From: Lachnospiraceae bacterium
GTDB lineage: Bacteria > Bacillota > Clostridia > Lachnospirales > Lachnospiraceae
NCBI GenBank assembly: GCA_030523275.1
Contig: JAUNIX010000012.1
Location: forward strand, 24,265 to 88,264
Reading direction: 5' to 3'
Length of the DNA: 64,000 bases
The notes beneath the pieces were generated by a model that was not told where the DNA came from, ran no database searches, and saw nothing but the letters and a program-made list of their open reading frames with translations. Positions 27,109 to 36,534 of this stretch are shown in pieces. The position numbers were made by a program, and so were the translations under genes. Each line of letters opens with the position of its first letter. Positions within the stretch are counted from its first letter, which is position 1.

Positions 27109-27488
27109 AATGATTCCTCCCCGTCAAAAATGGTATCAATCATTTTATGTATCATAGTTCCCTCTGCTGAATCTGCAAGTGTATAGTGAACCTCTTTTCC
27201 TTGTCTGCGGTAGGTAATGATACCCAATTGCTTTAAAGAACGCAGATGATGAGAAACTGCTGGTGAACTCATATCGATTGCCGATGCAATATCGCAGACA
27301 CAGGCTTCATTGTGGCATAAAAGCCATAAAATCCTTAATCGTGTGCTATCGCTTAATAAGCTAAATAAGTCAGCTGCTTCAATAAATGTATCTTCGTCGG
27401 GAAGAGACTGTTTCATCGCGATGATATCCTGATGTTCGTGTTGTTCATCACATATAGGAAGAGGTTCCCTTGTTTGAAATTGACTCAT
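27105..27488 (-). CDS. ArsR/SmtB-type metal-sensing repressor, CadC-like
   Basis: A 127-residue winged-helix repressor. Metal site on helix alpha-3: C63 and C65 in EACVCDIA, with N-terminal C13 and H17/H19, as in the alpha-3N site of CadC-type sensors. H114 near the C-terminus could form an alpha-5 site. Recognition helix SSPAVSHHLRSLKQLG; wing RRQGKEVHYTL. It is the first gene of the ATPase operon and presumably represses it until cadmium, lead or zinc binds. A dyad lies at the transcription start region (27521-27542). ATG 27488 follows AGGAGG. Confidence 0.92.
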   Translation of the reverse strand: MSQFQTREPLPICDEQHEHQDIIAMKQSLPDEDTFIEAADLFSLLSDSTRLRILWLLCHNEACVCDIASAIDMSSPAVSHHLRSLKQLGIITYRRQGKEVHYTLADSAEGTMIHKMIDTIFDGEESL

Positions 27489-27520
27489 AAAATCCTCCTG
27501 TCTATTAAAAATTAAAAGAT

Positions 27521-27578
27521 TAAATAATTGCTTAATTGTTTATATACTTAATATATATGATGTGAGATAGAGTGTCAA
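27521..27578 (-). promoter_or_regulatory. Promoter and operator of the ArsR-metal ATPase operon
   Basis: Reading the minus strand: TTGACA (27573-27578), 17 bases, TATATT (27550-27555). Directly downstream, TAAAT-AATT-GCTT-AATT-GTTTA (27521-27542) is a dyad with 16 of 22 symmetric positions, typical in size for an ArsR/SmtB operator. Confidence 0.7.
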
Positions 27579-27819
27579 GATAAATAGGTCTTATTGAGAA
27601 AATTATTTTAAATATGAATTATTGCGGACCTTTTGCTGCAATAATCACTTTATAAAAAAAGAAATATAGATTGTTGTTTGATTTTAGTAATGAAGTGTGA
27701 TAACATTGATAAAAGTAAATTACAATAGTAAACTAGGCGTTTCTTTTGTGTTTGACAAAGTTATGATATTGAGTGATGACATATATTTACGGTTATCACA
27801 TAGCAGGAGGATATACGTA
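27579..27819. other. Intergenic region upstream of purF
   Basis: AT-rich. Contains a small hairpin ATTATTGC/GCAATAAT (27618-27645) without a T-tract. I could not match a purine riboswitch, and no convincing promoter pair was found, although TTGACA occurs at about 27752. An open frame from 27697 joins purF but lacks a ribosome binding site. Confidence 0.4.
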
Positions 27820-29253
27820 ATGAAAGCGATCAATGATAATTTGGATCATATCAAAGAGGAATGTGGCGTCTTTGGGATGTATGATTTCGATGGTAATGAT
27901 GTAGCTTCTTCCATTTATTATGGCTTATTTGCTTTACAACATCGTGGCCAGGAAAGCTGTGGTATTGCAGTTAGTGATACGCAGGGTTTAAAAGGCAATG
28001 TTGCATCGAAGAAGGGAATGGGCTTGTGCAATGAAGTGTTTACTCCCGATGATTTAGAGAGTTTAAAAGGAGATATTGGAGTTGGACACGTTCGTTATTC
28101 GACCGCCGGAGAGAGTTGTATTGAGAATGCGCAGCCATTAGTATTAAATTATATAAAAGGAACTTTAGGCTTGGCACATAATGGTAATTTGATCAACGCG
28201 AACGAATTGCGACATGAATTAGAGTATGATGGAGCGATTTTTCAGACAACCATCGATACAGAGGTAATTGCTTATCATATTGCAAGGCAGCGTGTAAAAA
28301 CTGCAACAGTAGAAGATGCAGTTAAGAACGCAGTTAAGAAGTTAAAAGGTGCATTTTCATTGGTAGTAATGTCACCAAGAAAACTGATGGGAGTCCGCGA
28401 TCCATTTGGATTTAAACCGTTATGTATTGGAAAAAGAGATAATGCTTACATTTTAGCTTCAGAAACTTGTGCTTTGGATACAATTGGAGCTGAGTTTGTC
28501 CGCGATGTAGAGCCGGGTGAGTTAGTTATGATCACTCCGGAAGGAATCGCATCTGATAAAAGTATGTGTATTCCAGAAGAAAAACGTGGAAGATGTATTT
28601 TTGAATATATTTATTTTGCAAGAACCGATAGTTATATTGATAATATTAGTGTCTATAAATCAAGAATTTTAGCAGGAAAATATTTGGCTGAAGATTCACC
28701 AGTAGATGCAGATTTGGTTGTAGGAGTACCAGAGTCCGGCAATGCAGCAGCAATGGGTTATGCCATGGGTTCAGGAATCCCTTATGGAACTGCATTTGTA
28801 AAAAATACTTATGTAGGACGAACTTTTATCAAACCAAAACAAAAAAATCGTGAATCAAGTGTACAGATTAAATTAAATGTGCTTCGAGAAGCAGTAGAGG
28901 GCAAACGTATTATTATGATCGATGATTCGATTGTACGAGGAACGACAAGTGATCGGATTGTTAAAATGTTAAGAGATGCCGGTGCGAAAGAAGTACATGT
29001 AAGAATCAGTTCCCCTCCATTCTTATGGCCATGTTATTTTGGAACTGATGTACCGGCCAGAGAACAGTTGATTGCCTATAATCGTACGATTGAGGAGATC
29101 CGCGAAATCATTGGTGCCGATTCCCTTGGTTATTTAAGACTCGAAAGATTGGAACAATTAGTAGATGGTCTTTCTATCTGTAAGGGATGCTTTACTGGAA
29201 ACTATCCATTAGAACCACCAAAAGAAGATATTCGTGGCAATTATGATAAATAA
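27820..29253 (+). CDS. purF: Amidophosphoribosyltransferase
   Basis: First committed step of purine synthesis: PRPP plus glutamine to phosphoribosylamine. ATG 27820 follows AGCAGGAGG. The first 14 residues form a propeptide; C15 in EECGVFG becomes the N-terminal glutaminase nucleophile. Seen: RGQESCGIAV, GHVRYSTAG, the PRPP motif IIMIDDSIVRGTT, and cysteines in GRCIFEY, WPCYFG and ICKGC that match the [4Fe-4S] ligands of the Bacillus-type enzyme. 477 residues. Followed 34 bases later by purB. Confidence 0.95.
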   Translation: MKAINDNLDHIKEECGVFGMYDFDGNDVASSIYYGLFALQHRGQESCGIAVSDTQGLKGNVASKKGMGLCNEVFTPDDLESLKGDIGVGHVRYSTAGESCIENAQPLVLNYIKGTLGLAHNGNLINANELRHELEYDGAIFQTTIDTEVIAYHIARQRVKTATVEDAVKNAVKKLKGAFSLVVMSPRKLMGVRDPFGFKPLCIGKRDNAYILASETCALDTIGAEFVRDVEPGELVMITPEGIASDKSMCIPEEKRGRCIFEYIYFARTDSYIDNISVYKSRILAGKYLAEDSPVDADLVVGVPESGNAAAMGYAMGSGIPYGTAFVKNTYVGRTFIKPKQKNRESSVQIKLNVLREAVEGKRIIMIDDSIVRGTTSDRIVKMLRDAGAKEVHVRISSPPFLWPCYFGTDVPAREQLIAYNRTIEEIREIIGADSLGYLRLERLEQLVDGLSICKGCFTGNYPLEPPKEDIRGNYDK

Positions 29254-29287
29254 ATATAGAAAATGAAAAAAAGAAGGAGAAAGACAA

Positions 29288-30718
29288 ATGACAGACCGTT
29301 ATCAAAGCCCATTATCAGAGCGTTATGCAAGCAAAGAGATGCAGTATATTTTCTCTCCAGATAAGAAGTTTAAGACATGGAGAAAATTATGGATTGCATT
29401 AGCAGAAGTAGAACATGAATTAGGACTTAATATTACACAGGAACAGATTGATGAATTAAAAGCACATGCAGATGACATCAATTATGATGTAGCAAAAGCA
29501 AGAGAAAAGGAAGTTCGCCATGATGTTATGTCTCATGTTTATGCATATGGTCAACAGTGTCCAAAGGCAAAAGGAATTATCCACTTGGGAGCGACTTCAT
29601 GTTATGTGGGAGATAACACAGATGTGATCGTTATGACAGAGGCACTTCGTTTAGTGAAAAAGAAATTAGTGAACGTAATCAATGAATTATCCAAATTCGC
29701 TATGGAATATAAAGATCTTCCAACATTAGCGTTTACTCATTTTCAGCCTGCTCAGCCAACAACAGTTGGAAAACGTGCAACCTTATGGTTGATGGACTTA
29801 TTACTTGATTTAGAAGATTTGGATCACGTTATTGATAATATGCAATTATTAGGTTCGAAAGGAACAACAGGAACACAGGCAAGCTTCTTAGAATTATTTG
29901 AAGGTGATCATGAAACAATCAAGAAAATTGACGGTATGATCGCAGAAAAGATGGGATTCAAATCCTGCCAGCCAGTATCTGGTCAGACATATTCCCGTAA
30001 AGTGGATTCTCGTGTATTAAATGTATTAGCAGGAATTGCGCAATCTGCACATAAATTCTCAAATGATATTCGTTTACTTCAGCATTTAAAAGAAATTGAA
30101 GAACCATTTGAAAAGAGTCAGATTGGATCTTCTGCTATGGCTTACAAACGTAACCCAATGAGAAGCGAGAGAATTGCTTCCTTATCAAACTTTGTAATGT
30201 CAAATGCGATGAATCCGGCATTTGTTGCATCGACTCAGTGGTTTGAAAGAACATTGGATGATTCTGCTAATAAACGTTTATCTGTACCAGAAGGATTTTT
30301 GGCAATCGACGGTATTTTGGACTTATATTTAAATGTAGTTGATGGTTTGGTTGTATATCCAAAAGTAATCGAATCCAGATTGATGAAAGAACTGCCATTT
30401 ATGGCAACTGAAAATATTATGATGGACGCAGTAAAAGCCGGTGGAGACAGACAAGAATTACATGAAAAAATCCGTCAACATTCTATGGCAGCAGGTCGTG
30501 TCGTAAAAGTAGAAGGAAAAGAAAATGATCTGTTAGAAAGAATTGCTGCTGATCCAGCTTTTGGTATGACAATGGAACAGTTAGAAGCAATTATGGAGCC
30601 AAAGAATTTTGTTGGTCGTGCGCCAGAACAGACAGAAGAATTTATCACAGAAGTGGTAAATCCAATCCTAGAAGAGAATAAAGACATTTTAGGAATGAAA
30701 GCAGAAATTAATGTATAA
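29288..30718 (+). CDS. purB: Adenylosuccinate lyase
   Basis: Cleaves SAICAR and adenylosuccinate, releasing fumarate, in purine synthesis. The fumarase/aspartase signature SSAMAYKRNP is present, as are HLGATSCYVGDNTD and THFQPAQPTTVGKR. 476 residues, the long form. Cotranscribed with purF, which fits pathway logic, and closed by a strong terminator. Confidence 0.95.
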   Translation: MTDRYQSPLSERYASKEMQYIFSPDKKFKTWRKLWIALAEVEHELGLNITQEQIDELKAHADDINYDVAKAREKEVRHDVMSHVYAYGQQCPKAKGIIHLGATSCYVGDNTDVIVMTEALRLVKKKLVNVINELSKFAMEYKDLPTLAFTHFQPAQPTTVGKRATLWLMDLLLDLEDLDHVIDNMQLLGSKGTTGTQASFLELFEGDHETIKKIDGMIAEKMGFKSCQPVSGQTYSRKVDSRVLNVLAGIAQSAHKFSNDIRLLQHLKEIEEPFEKSQIGSSAMAYKRNPMRSERIASLSNFVMSNAMNPAFVASTQWFERTLDDSANKRLSVPEGFLAIDGILDLYLNVVDGLVVYPKVIESRLMKELPFMATENIMMDAVKAGGDRQELHEKIRQHSMAAGRVVKVEGKENDLLERIAADPAFGMTMEQLEAIMEPKNFVGRAPEQTEEFITEVVNPILEENKDILGMKAEINV

Positions 30719-30747
30719 TTAAGTAAATATAAAATTGAATGTTTTGC

Positions 30748-30800
30748 AGATGCACATTATCTAGTAGATGAGAATTGAAAGATAATGTGCATCTTTTTTT
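30748..30800 (+). terminator. Terminator of purF-purB
   Basis: A perfect 15-bp stem (30748-30762 with 30780-30794) followed by eight T. The T-tract is shared with the outer arm of the element A hairpin that starts at 30801. Confidence 0.9.
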
Positions 30801-30895
30801 GTTTCATAAAAAATTACGTTATAATTTCTATGAAACAAAAAACGCTCCGCGAGGATGCGACCAGATGCATAAGGTAATATGTCTGCTTCTGTTCT
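30801..30895 (+). repeat. Dispersed element A, short copy 2
   Basis: Hairpin GTTTCATA...TATGAAAC (30801-30836), then AAAAAACGCTCCGCGAGG and GATGCGACCAGATGCAT. The distal TGTCTGCTTCTGTTCT (30880-30895) matches 6786-6801 of copy 1. Confidence 0.75.
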
Positions 30896-30896
30896 T

Positions 30897-31003
30897 GCAT
30901 AATTTAGGTATTAAATAAAAAAAGTAAATTATGCTTAGCACATTTTAGGTATTTTTCACAAACAGAAACTTGGCTTGAATGATTTTTTTTCGTAATATAT
31001 CAT
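30897..31003 (+). promoter_or_regulatory. Promoter and putative operator of the PTS operon
   Basis: TTGAAT (30975-30980), 17 bases, TATCAT (30998-31003). Upstream, GCATAATTTA (30897-30906) and TAAATTATGC (30925-30934) form a perfect 10-bp inverted repeat, and TTTAGGTATT occurs twice (30903 and about 30944). These are candidate binding sites for the operon's own regulator. Confidence 0.55.
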
Positions 31004-31075
31004 ATATTTAAAGTTAATTCATGAATTAGTTTAGAAGTAGTAATCGGAAATACAAAGTTTGAGGAGGATATTAAA

Positions 31076-31375
31076 GTGACAAAAGAAATTAAAATATTGG
31101 TAGCATGTGGAAGCGGAGTTGCAACTTCAACAGTTGCTCAGGAAGCGGTAAAGAAGATTTTATCAGAAGCAAAAATTCCAGGAAAAATTGTAAAGGGAAC
31201 GATTAGCGAAATTCCTATGAAACAAAATGATGTTGATTTGATTTTAGTAACGACAAATTACCGTAAACCTTTAAAAAAACCATGCATTAGTGTATTTGGT
31301 CTGATCTCTGGAATTGGGGCAGATAAAATTAAGAAGAATATTATTGATGAATGTAATAAAATTTTAAATGCATAA
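31076..31375 (+). CDS. PTS system EIIB, galactitol/Gat type
   Basis: A 99-residue cytosolic phosphocarrier. Phospho-accepting C11 sits in VACGSGVATST, the typical EIIB-Gat P-loop. The start is GTG behind GAGGAGG. First gene of a five-gene operon (EIIB, EIIC, EIIA, regulator, dehydrogenase). It passes phosphate from EIIA to the sugar carried by EIIC. The true substrate may be a polyol but cannot be set from sequence. Confidence 0.9.
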   Translation: MTKEIKILVACGSGVATSTVAQEAVKKILSEAKIPGKIVKGTISEIPMKQNDVDLILVTTNYRKPLKKPCISVFGLISGIGADKIKKNIIDECNKILNA

Positions 31376-31389
31376 ACAAGGAGGAAAAA

Positions 31390-32646
31390 ATGAATTTTGT
31401 ATTTGACTTTTTTCAAGGAATTGTGAATTTGGGAGCAGCCGTTATGTTGCCAATCGTTCTGATAGTAATCGGACTCTTTTTTAGAATGAAATTAGGACAA
31501 TCCATCAAAGCCGGTTTAATGGTAGGAATCGGATTTCAAGGATTGGTTTTGGTTGTTGGTTTATTGACGACCAGTATACAGCCAGTTATTAAGTATTATC
31601 AAACAATGGGAAGTGGATTTACCACTACTGATTTAGGGTTTGCTGCGGTAGGTGCGGCTTCCTGGTCAGTTCCATTTGCACCAATTGCATTACCACTGAT
31701 TATTATTGTTAACCTTGTTTTGTTAAAGTTAAAACTAACAAAAGTTATGAACGTTGATATTTGGAATTATATCCATTTTATTGTTCCTGGCGCTATGGCT
31801 TATGCACTTACTGGAAATATCGCTGTAGGTATTATTGTGACTCTTGGAGCCTCCGTTTTAGCTTTGATTCTTGGACAGGTAGTTGCGAAACCTTGGCAGG
31901 AATTTTTTGGATTGGAAGGAACAACTTGTTCGACATTATCTTATATTGGAACAACATTTCCACTAGCAGTACTATTTAATAAGATTATCGATTATATTCC
32001 TGGATTAAATAAAATTGATGTTAATATGGAAAAAATAGAGTCAAAATTGGGGTTTTTTGGTGATCCAGCAGTCATTGGTGTGGTAGTAGGTATCTTATTA
32101 GGAATTATTACAAAACAGGATATTGGAACAACACTTTCTATTGGTATGGGAGTATCTGCTGTACTAATTTTAATCCCAAGAATGGTAACTGTTATGATGG
32201 AAGGTCTTACAGCGTTAGGAAATGCAGCCAGTGATTATATGAAAAACAAAATGGGTGATGATGCAGAAATATTTATTGGTATGGATATTGCGTTAGGGTT
32301 AGGAGATCCATGTTGTATTACTTCAACTGTTATTGCGATTCCATGTGTGATTCTCATGGCATTTATTATCCCTAATATGACATATTTTCCAATTGGTTTG
32401 TTAACAATTGTATGCTATGTTACACCGATGTGTGTTATGGCTAGTAACGGAAATTTGTTTCGGAGTATTGTTTCGACGATTTTATGCTTATTTTTAGTAA
32501 CATTTTTAACGAACTATTTTGCTCCAGAAGCAACATTGATGATGAAAACGACAGGAGTACATATTAATGGGATGGTCACAGATGGATTCTTTGGTCAAAA
32601 CCCAATTTGTATTCTGATTGGATTTATTCATAGAATTTTTGCGTAG
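31390..32646 (+). CDS. PTS system EIIC, galactitol/Gat family permease
   Basis: A 418-residue membrane permease of the EIIC-GatC family with about ten or more hydrophobic segments from residue 12 to the C-terminus. Seen: GLFFRMKLGQSIKAGLMVGIGFQG near the N-terminus and a conserved GDPCC loop about two thirds along. It imports and phosphorylates its substrate with EIIB and EIIA encoded on either side. Starts 14 bases after the EIIB stop. Substrate within the galactitol-like group is unknown. Confidence 0.9.
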   Translation: MNFVFDFFQGIVNLGAAVMLPIVLIVIGLFFRMKLGQSIKAGLMVGIGFQGLVLVVGLLTTSIQPVIKYYQTMGSGFTTTDLGFAAVGAASWSVPFAPIALPLIIIVNLVLLKLKLTKVMNVDIWNYIHFIVPGAMAYALTGNIAVGIIVTLGASVLALILGQVVAKPWQEFFGLEGTTCSTLSYIGTTFPLAVLFNKIIDYIPGLNKIDVNMEKIESKLGFFGDPAVIGVVVGILLGIITKQDIGTTLSIGMGVSAVLILIPRMVTVMMEGLTALGNAASDYMKNKMGDDAEIFIGMDIALGLGDPCCITSTVIAIPCVILMAFIIPNMTYFPIGLLTIVCYVTPMCVMASNGNLFRSIVSTILCLFLVTFLTNYFAPEATLMMKTTGVHINGMVTDGFFGQNPICILIGFIHRIFA

Positions 32647-32666
32647 AACATTTAGAGGAGTTTAAT

Positions 32667-33113
32667 ATGGGACAGAAAAATCATTATCTTGCAATTGAGG
32701 GTGAAGCGTCTAATTGGGAAGAGGCGATTAGGCTTTGTGGGGAAGCGATAGAAAATGCAGGATATGCAGATGGTAGCTTTATGGATGCTTGTATTGACAG
32801 AGAGAAGGAATATCCAACAGGTCTTCCGACAGAAATACCAGTGGCAATTCCACATAGCAAAGTGGAAAGTATAAAAGAAAATTGTGTTTGTTTATTAAGA
32901 TTAAAGGAACCTGTAGAGTTTCGAAGAATGGACGATGATGAAAAGCGTATACAGACAAGAATTATTTTTAATCTAGCAATTAAAGGAGGAGATACTCATT
33001 TAGAGTTTCTCCAGACTTTAATGAGTTCAATTATGGATAAAGAGATGATTGAACAATGTATGAAAAAAGAGATAAGAGAAATTCCAGAATATTTAGAAAA
33101 AAAATTAAACTAG
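32667..33113 (+). CDS. PTS system EIIA, fructose/mannitol (PTS_EIIA_2) type
   Basis: A 148-residue cytosolic domain receiving phosphate from HPr. The phosphorylated histidine is H63 in PVAIPHSK, the standard EIIA-2 motif, and the DREKEYPTGLPTE segment before it is typical. It completes the EIIBCA set with the two upstream genes, with a normal GAGGAG ribosome binding site. Confidence 0.92.
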   Translation: MGQKNHYLAIEGEASNWEEAIRLCGEAIENAGYADGSFMDACIDREKEYPTGLPTEIPVAIPHSKVESIKENCVCLLRLKEPVEFRRMDDDEKRIQTRIIFNLAIKGGDTHLEFLQTLMSSIMDKEMIEQCMKKEIREIPEYLEKKLN

Positions 33114-33138
33114 TGTTAGAAATTTATGGGAGATATTT

Positions 33139-35199
33139 ATGAGAAAACGAAGTACGGAAATACTGGAAAAACTAAATTCTAGTGATTCAAGAGTAGTGGA
33201 ATCAAAAAAAATAATTAAAGATTATAGAATTTCATTAAAAACGTTAAAAGCAGATATTGTGGAAATAAATGATTTTCTAAATAATCAGAGAATGTCTTCT
33301 GTAAAGTTAAATGAAGATGGGAATCTTGTTCTTCTTGAAAAAAATACAACACTAATTCAGAATGCCATAGAAAATATGGATACATATTCATATAAAATGT
33401 CTAGAGAAGAAAGACAAATTTATATAATTGCAACGCTAATAAAAAGTGATCAGTTTGTGACTATGCAAAATCTTGCAAAGGAATTAAATGTAAGTCGAAA
33501 TACAATATTAACTGATTTTGAGATGGTAAAAGATTATTTTCAGGCCTTTCAAATTGATATTTTGATGAAAAGTAGTAAAGGAATTAAAGTGGATTGTAAA
33601 CAGGAAAAGGTAGAAGAATTGTTACTTGAACTGTTTCGAACCATGGATGAAAACTTTGAATCCGGTAGCTTTTTTAGAAAAAAGATTGATCATATTTTAG
33701 GAATGCATATTAGGATTCGGGATATGAAGGAAAAACTACAAAGTTATATGCAAGAAAATCAATTGTTATTTTCAGATCAGATTTTTTCAGAAATTGTATT
33801 ATATTTTTACATCATTATTAATAGTAAAAAAAATAGTCAAAAAGAGTTTCGATTAGATAGATTTATTCAAGAACCGGATCATTTAGATAAAATTGAGCAA
33901 ATTTTTGTTTGGTTTGGTCAGGATTATGATGTTTTTATTTCTCATGCGGATATTTGTAAATTTCAGCAATATATTGAGGAACATCAATTATACGTCTCGG
34001 AAAAAGAAATTGATGATATTGAATTATATGGTATTATTTCATATTTTTTATTAATGGTGGGTAATGAGATTGGTATTAATCTACAGACGGATACAGTCTT
34101 AATTGAGTCGTTACTTGAACATATAAAAACATTCAAAAACTGGAGAAGCTATGATTTTGATATGCCATTTAGCGATGAATTGCCGATTCCAGAACAGGTG
34201 TTAAATCGAGCTGTGGAAAAGTATGGAAATATTTTGGAGAAATATATTGGCTATCCTCTAAATCAAGAGATGAAAGAATCGATTGTTGTTCATATTTGTG
34301 CTTCAATCGTCAGAAATAGAAGTTACCTTGATATGCTAAATGTGGTTATTATTTGTCCAGGAAGTATGGCTACTGGAAAATATGTAGAGGCACAGGTAAA
34401 GAATTATTTTAGTTTTCATATTGTTGGAGTAATACAGAGTGGAAAATTAGAAGATTTTCTAGGACGAAATATTATTGATTTTGTAATATCAACTGTGGAA
34501 GTTGAAACAGAAGAAGTTCCAGTTGTTAAGGTTGATGTATTATTAACTATGGATGATATTAATGCAATCCAAAATGTAGCATTTCTGCTTGGAAAAAAGA
34601 GCATGCAAAAGCAGGAAATTCCATCAATTACTCATGATCAAAATAGATTTTTAGAAAATGTCCGATCTTTTTTGCAAAAATTAACATTTGGGAATCGAAA
34701 AGAATTTTTTGACGAAGTATATAAGTTGATGAGCGAAAAGCTTTATGTGAATCATGGTGTTATGCTAACAAAGCTTTTAAAAAAAGAAAAAATATTGATC
34801 GAAAATTCATTTATTACATGGGAGAATGGAATAAAAAAAGCAGCAGAAATTTTAGAAAAAGATGGTTGTATAGGATCAGAGTATGCGAAACAGGCAATTG
34901 AAAACGTAAAAGAGTATGGTGATTATATTGTAATCAGTAAAGGTGTTGCATTAGCACACGCGGGAAAGGGATGTAAAGTTTATAAAGATGGCCTTAGTCT
35001 TTTGGTCTGTCCGCAGGGAGTTGAATTTTCTGAAAAAAATAGAGTTTATCTGCTATTTTGTTTTGCAACGCAAGGTGAGAATGATTATTTACAATTATTT
35101 CATGAAATTATTTCGATTGGAAAAAATCAGGAGATATTAAGAGAAATCATCAAACAGGAAGATGTAGCTTCTGTATTTCGTATATTGTTATTTTTATAA
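33139..35199 (+). CDS. PRD-containing PTS-controlled transcriptional activator (MtlR/LicR-like)
   Basis: A 686-residue regulator. Two N-terminal helix-turn-helix segments (about 10-50 and 107-130, the latter LAKELNVSRNTILTDFEMV), then PRD-like regions (about 190-300 and 310-400, H385 in VVHIC), an EIIB-Gat-like domain with C406 in IICPGSMATG, and an EIIA-2 domain with H607 in LAHAGKG. Phosphorylation by EIIB/EIIA or HPr tunes activity according to substrate flux. It lies within the operon it probably controls. The weak ribosome binding site (GGGAGAT) suggests low expression. Confidence 0.88.
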   Translation: MRKRSTEILEKLNSSDSRVVESKKIIKDYRISLKTLKADIVEINDFLNNQRMSSVKLNEDGNLVLLEKNTTLIQNAIENMDTYSYKMSREERQIYIIATLIKSDQFVTMQNLAKELNVSRNTILTDFEMVKDYFQAFQIDILMKSSKGIKVDCKQEKVEELLLELFRTMDENFESGSFFRKKIDHILGMHIRIRDMKEKLQSYMQENQLLFSDQIFSEIVLYFYIIINSKKNSQKEFRLDRFIQEPDHLDKIEQIFVWFGQDYDVFISHADICKFQQYIEEHQLYVSEKEIDDIELYGIISYFLLMVGNEIGINLQTDTVLIESLLEHIKTFKNWRSYDFDMPFSDELPIPEQVLNRAVEKYGNILEKYIGYPLNQEMKESIVVHICASIVRNRSYLDMLNVVIICPGSMATGKYVEAQVKNYFSFHIVGVIQSGKLEDFLGRNIIDFVISTVEVETEEVPVVKVDVLLTMDDINAIQNVAFLLGKKSMQKQEIPSITHDQNRFLENVRSFLQKLTFGNRKEFFDEVYKLMSEKLYVNHGVMLTKLLKKEKILIENSFITWENGIKKAAEILEKDGCIGSEYAKQAIENVKEYGDYIVISKGVALAHAGKGCKVYKDGLSLLVCPQGVEFSEKNRVYLLFCFATQGENDYLQLFHEIISIGKNQEILREIIKQEDVASVFRILLFL

Positions 35200-35216
35200 G
35201 GAAGGAGTTTTATATT

Positions 35217-36506
35217 ATGAAGATAGATATGAAAAAATTTATTGGTCAGTGTAGCTGTGGTAAGGATCATCAGTTGGTTGTTGATGATGTTATATTAGAA
35301 GAGGATGCATTGCAAAAAATTCCCGATTACTTGAAAAAAGAACCATACGCGAAATATCATCATTTCGCAATGGTGTGTGATGAAAACACCTATGAGGCAG
35401 CAGGAAAAGAAGTAGAAAAATTAGTAGAGGGAATTCAGGTTATTAAATTAAATCCAAAAAATCTTCATGCAAATGAAATTGGTGTTGCATTGGTACAGGA
35501 AGAATTGGATGCTATGCAGGGCATTGATTGTATGATTGCAGTAGGTTCAGGAACAATCCATGATCTGACTAGATATCATGCATATCAAAAGGGAATACCA
35601 TTTATTTCTATTCCGACAGCAGCGAGTGTTGATGGATATGTTTCAACGGTAGCTGCGATGTCTTGGTATGGATTTAAGAAAAGTATGATTGCCGTTTCAC
35701 CGATTTTGGTAATTGCTGATAGTAAGGTAATTGCCAATGCACCAATGCGTTTAACAGCATCAGGAGTTGGAGATTTATTAGGGAAATATACTGCTTTGGC
35801 CGATTGGAAAATTACAAACATTTTAAATGGGGAATATATTTGTGATCAAATCTGCAATATGGAGTATGAGGCTTTGGATAATTTAAAAGCATCGTTGGAG
35901 GGCATTAAAAATGGTGAGATTGCCGCTTATGAAGAACTGATGTATGGACTGTTGTTATCGGGCTTGGCAATGCAGATGACAGGACATTCTAGACCGGCCT
36001 CTGGTGCAGAACATCATATGGCACATTTTTGGGAAATGGCAGTCATCAACGAAGAAGTGGATGCATATCATGGTGAAAAAGTTGGGGTTGCCTTGATTCA
36101 GGTAAGCAATATTTATCACAAAGCAACAGAATATCTAAAAACTGGAAAATTCAATCTGAAAAATTGTGTTGAAATCGAAACAGATTTGATTGAAAAGACA
36201 TTTAAGAATAAGGAATTATGTGAAAGTATTAAGAAAACAAATGATCCGAATTTATTAGACACGATTGATGCTACTGTATTAAAAGATAAAACAGCAGAAA
36301 TTATACAGATTATTGAGGGAATACCAAAAGCGGAAGAATTAAAGAGGATGCTACAGATGCTCCACGGAATTACAACTTTGGAAGAATTGGGATTTGATTC
36401 TTCAATGAAGAAAAAAACTGCTAGGGTAGCACCATATATTAGAGATCGAATTACTTTTTTACGGATTCTCAAATTTTATGATTTTTATGAACAGATCATT
36501 CAGTAA
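35217..36506 (+). CDS. Iron-containing alcohol dehydrogenase-like enzyme, AraM/sn-glycerol-1-phosphate dehydrogenase family
   Basis: A 429-residue NAD(P)-dependent dehydroquinate-synthase-like enzyme. Seen: nucleotide loop VGSGTIHDL (109-117), IPTAASVDGYVS (132-143), and metal-site residues D186 in GVGDLLGKY, H266/H267 in GAEHHMAH and H285 in DAYHGEKVG. An N-terminal C12-x-C14-x3-H18 cluster is an extra. AraM reduces dihydroxyacetone phosphate to glycerol-1-phosphate; in this operon the enzyme might instead oxidise a polyol phosphate delivered by the PTS (inference). Follows the regulator by 17 bases with an AAGGAGG site. Confidence 0.85.
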   Translation: MKIDMKKFIGQCSCGKDHQLVVDDVILEEDALQKIPDYLKKEPYAKYHHFAMVCDENTYEAAGKEVEKLVEGIQVIKLNPKNLHANEIGVALVQEELDAMQGIDCMIAVGSGTIHDLTRYHAYQKGIPFISIPTAASVDGYVSTVAAMSWYGFKKSMIAVSPILVIADSKVIANAPMRLTASGVGDLLGKYTALADWKITNILNGEYICDQICNMEYEALDNLKASLEGIKNGEIAAYEELMYGLLLSGLAMQMTGHSRPASGAEHHMAHFWEMAVINEEVDAYHGEKVGVALIQVSNIYHKATEYLKTGKFNLKNCVEIETDLIEKTFKNKELCESIKKTNDPNLLDTIDATVLKDKTAEIIQIIEGIPKAEELKRMLQMLHGITTLEELGFDSSMKKKTARVAPYIRDRITFLRILKFYDFYEQIIQ

Positions 36507-36534
36507 ATCATGTTTGATTGCTTTATCAGGGGAG

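Noticed and set aside
30970..30990. TTGGC ahead of the PTS operon as a sigma-54 promoter
   Set aside because: No GC element at -12 spacing, and the operon regulator lacks a sigma-54 activator domain; a sigma-A promoter fits better.
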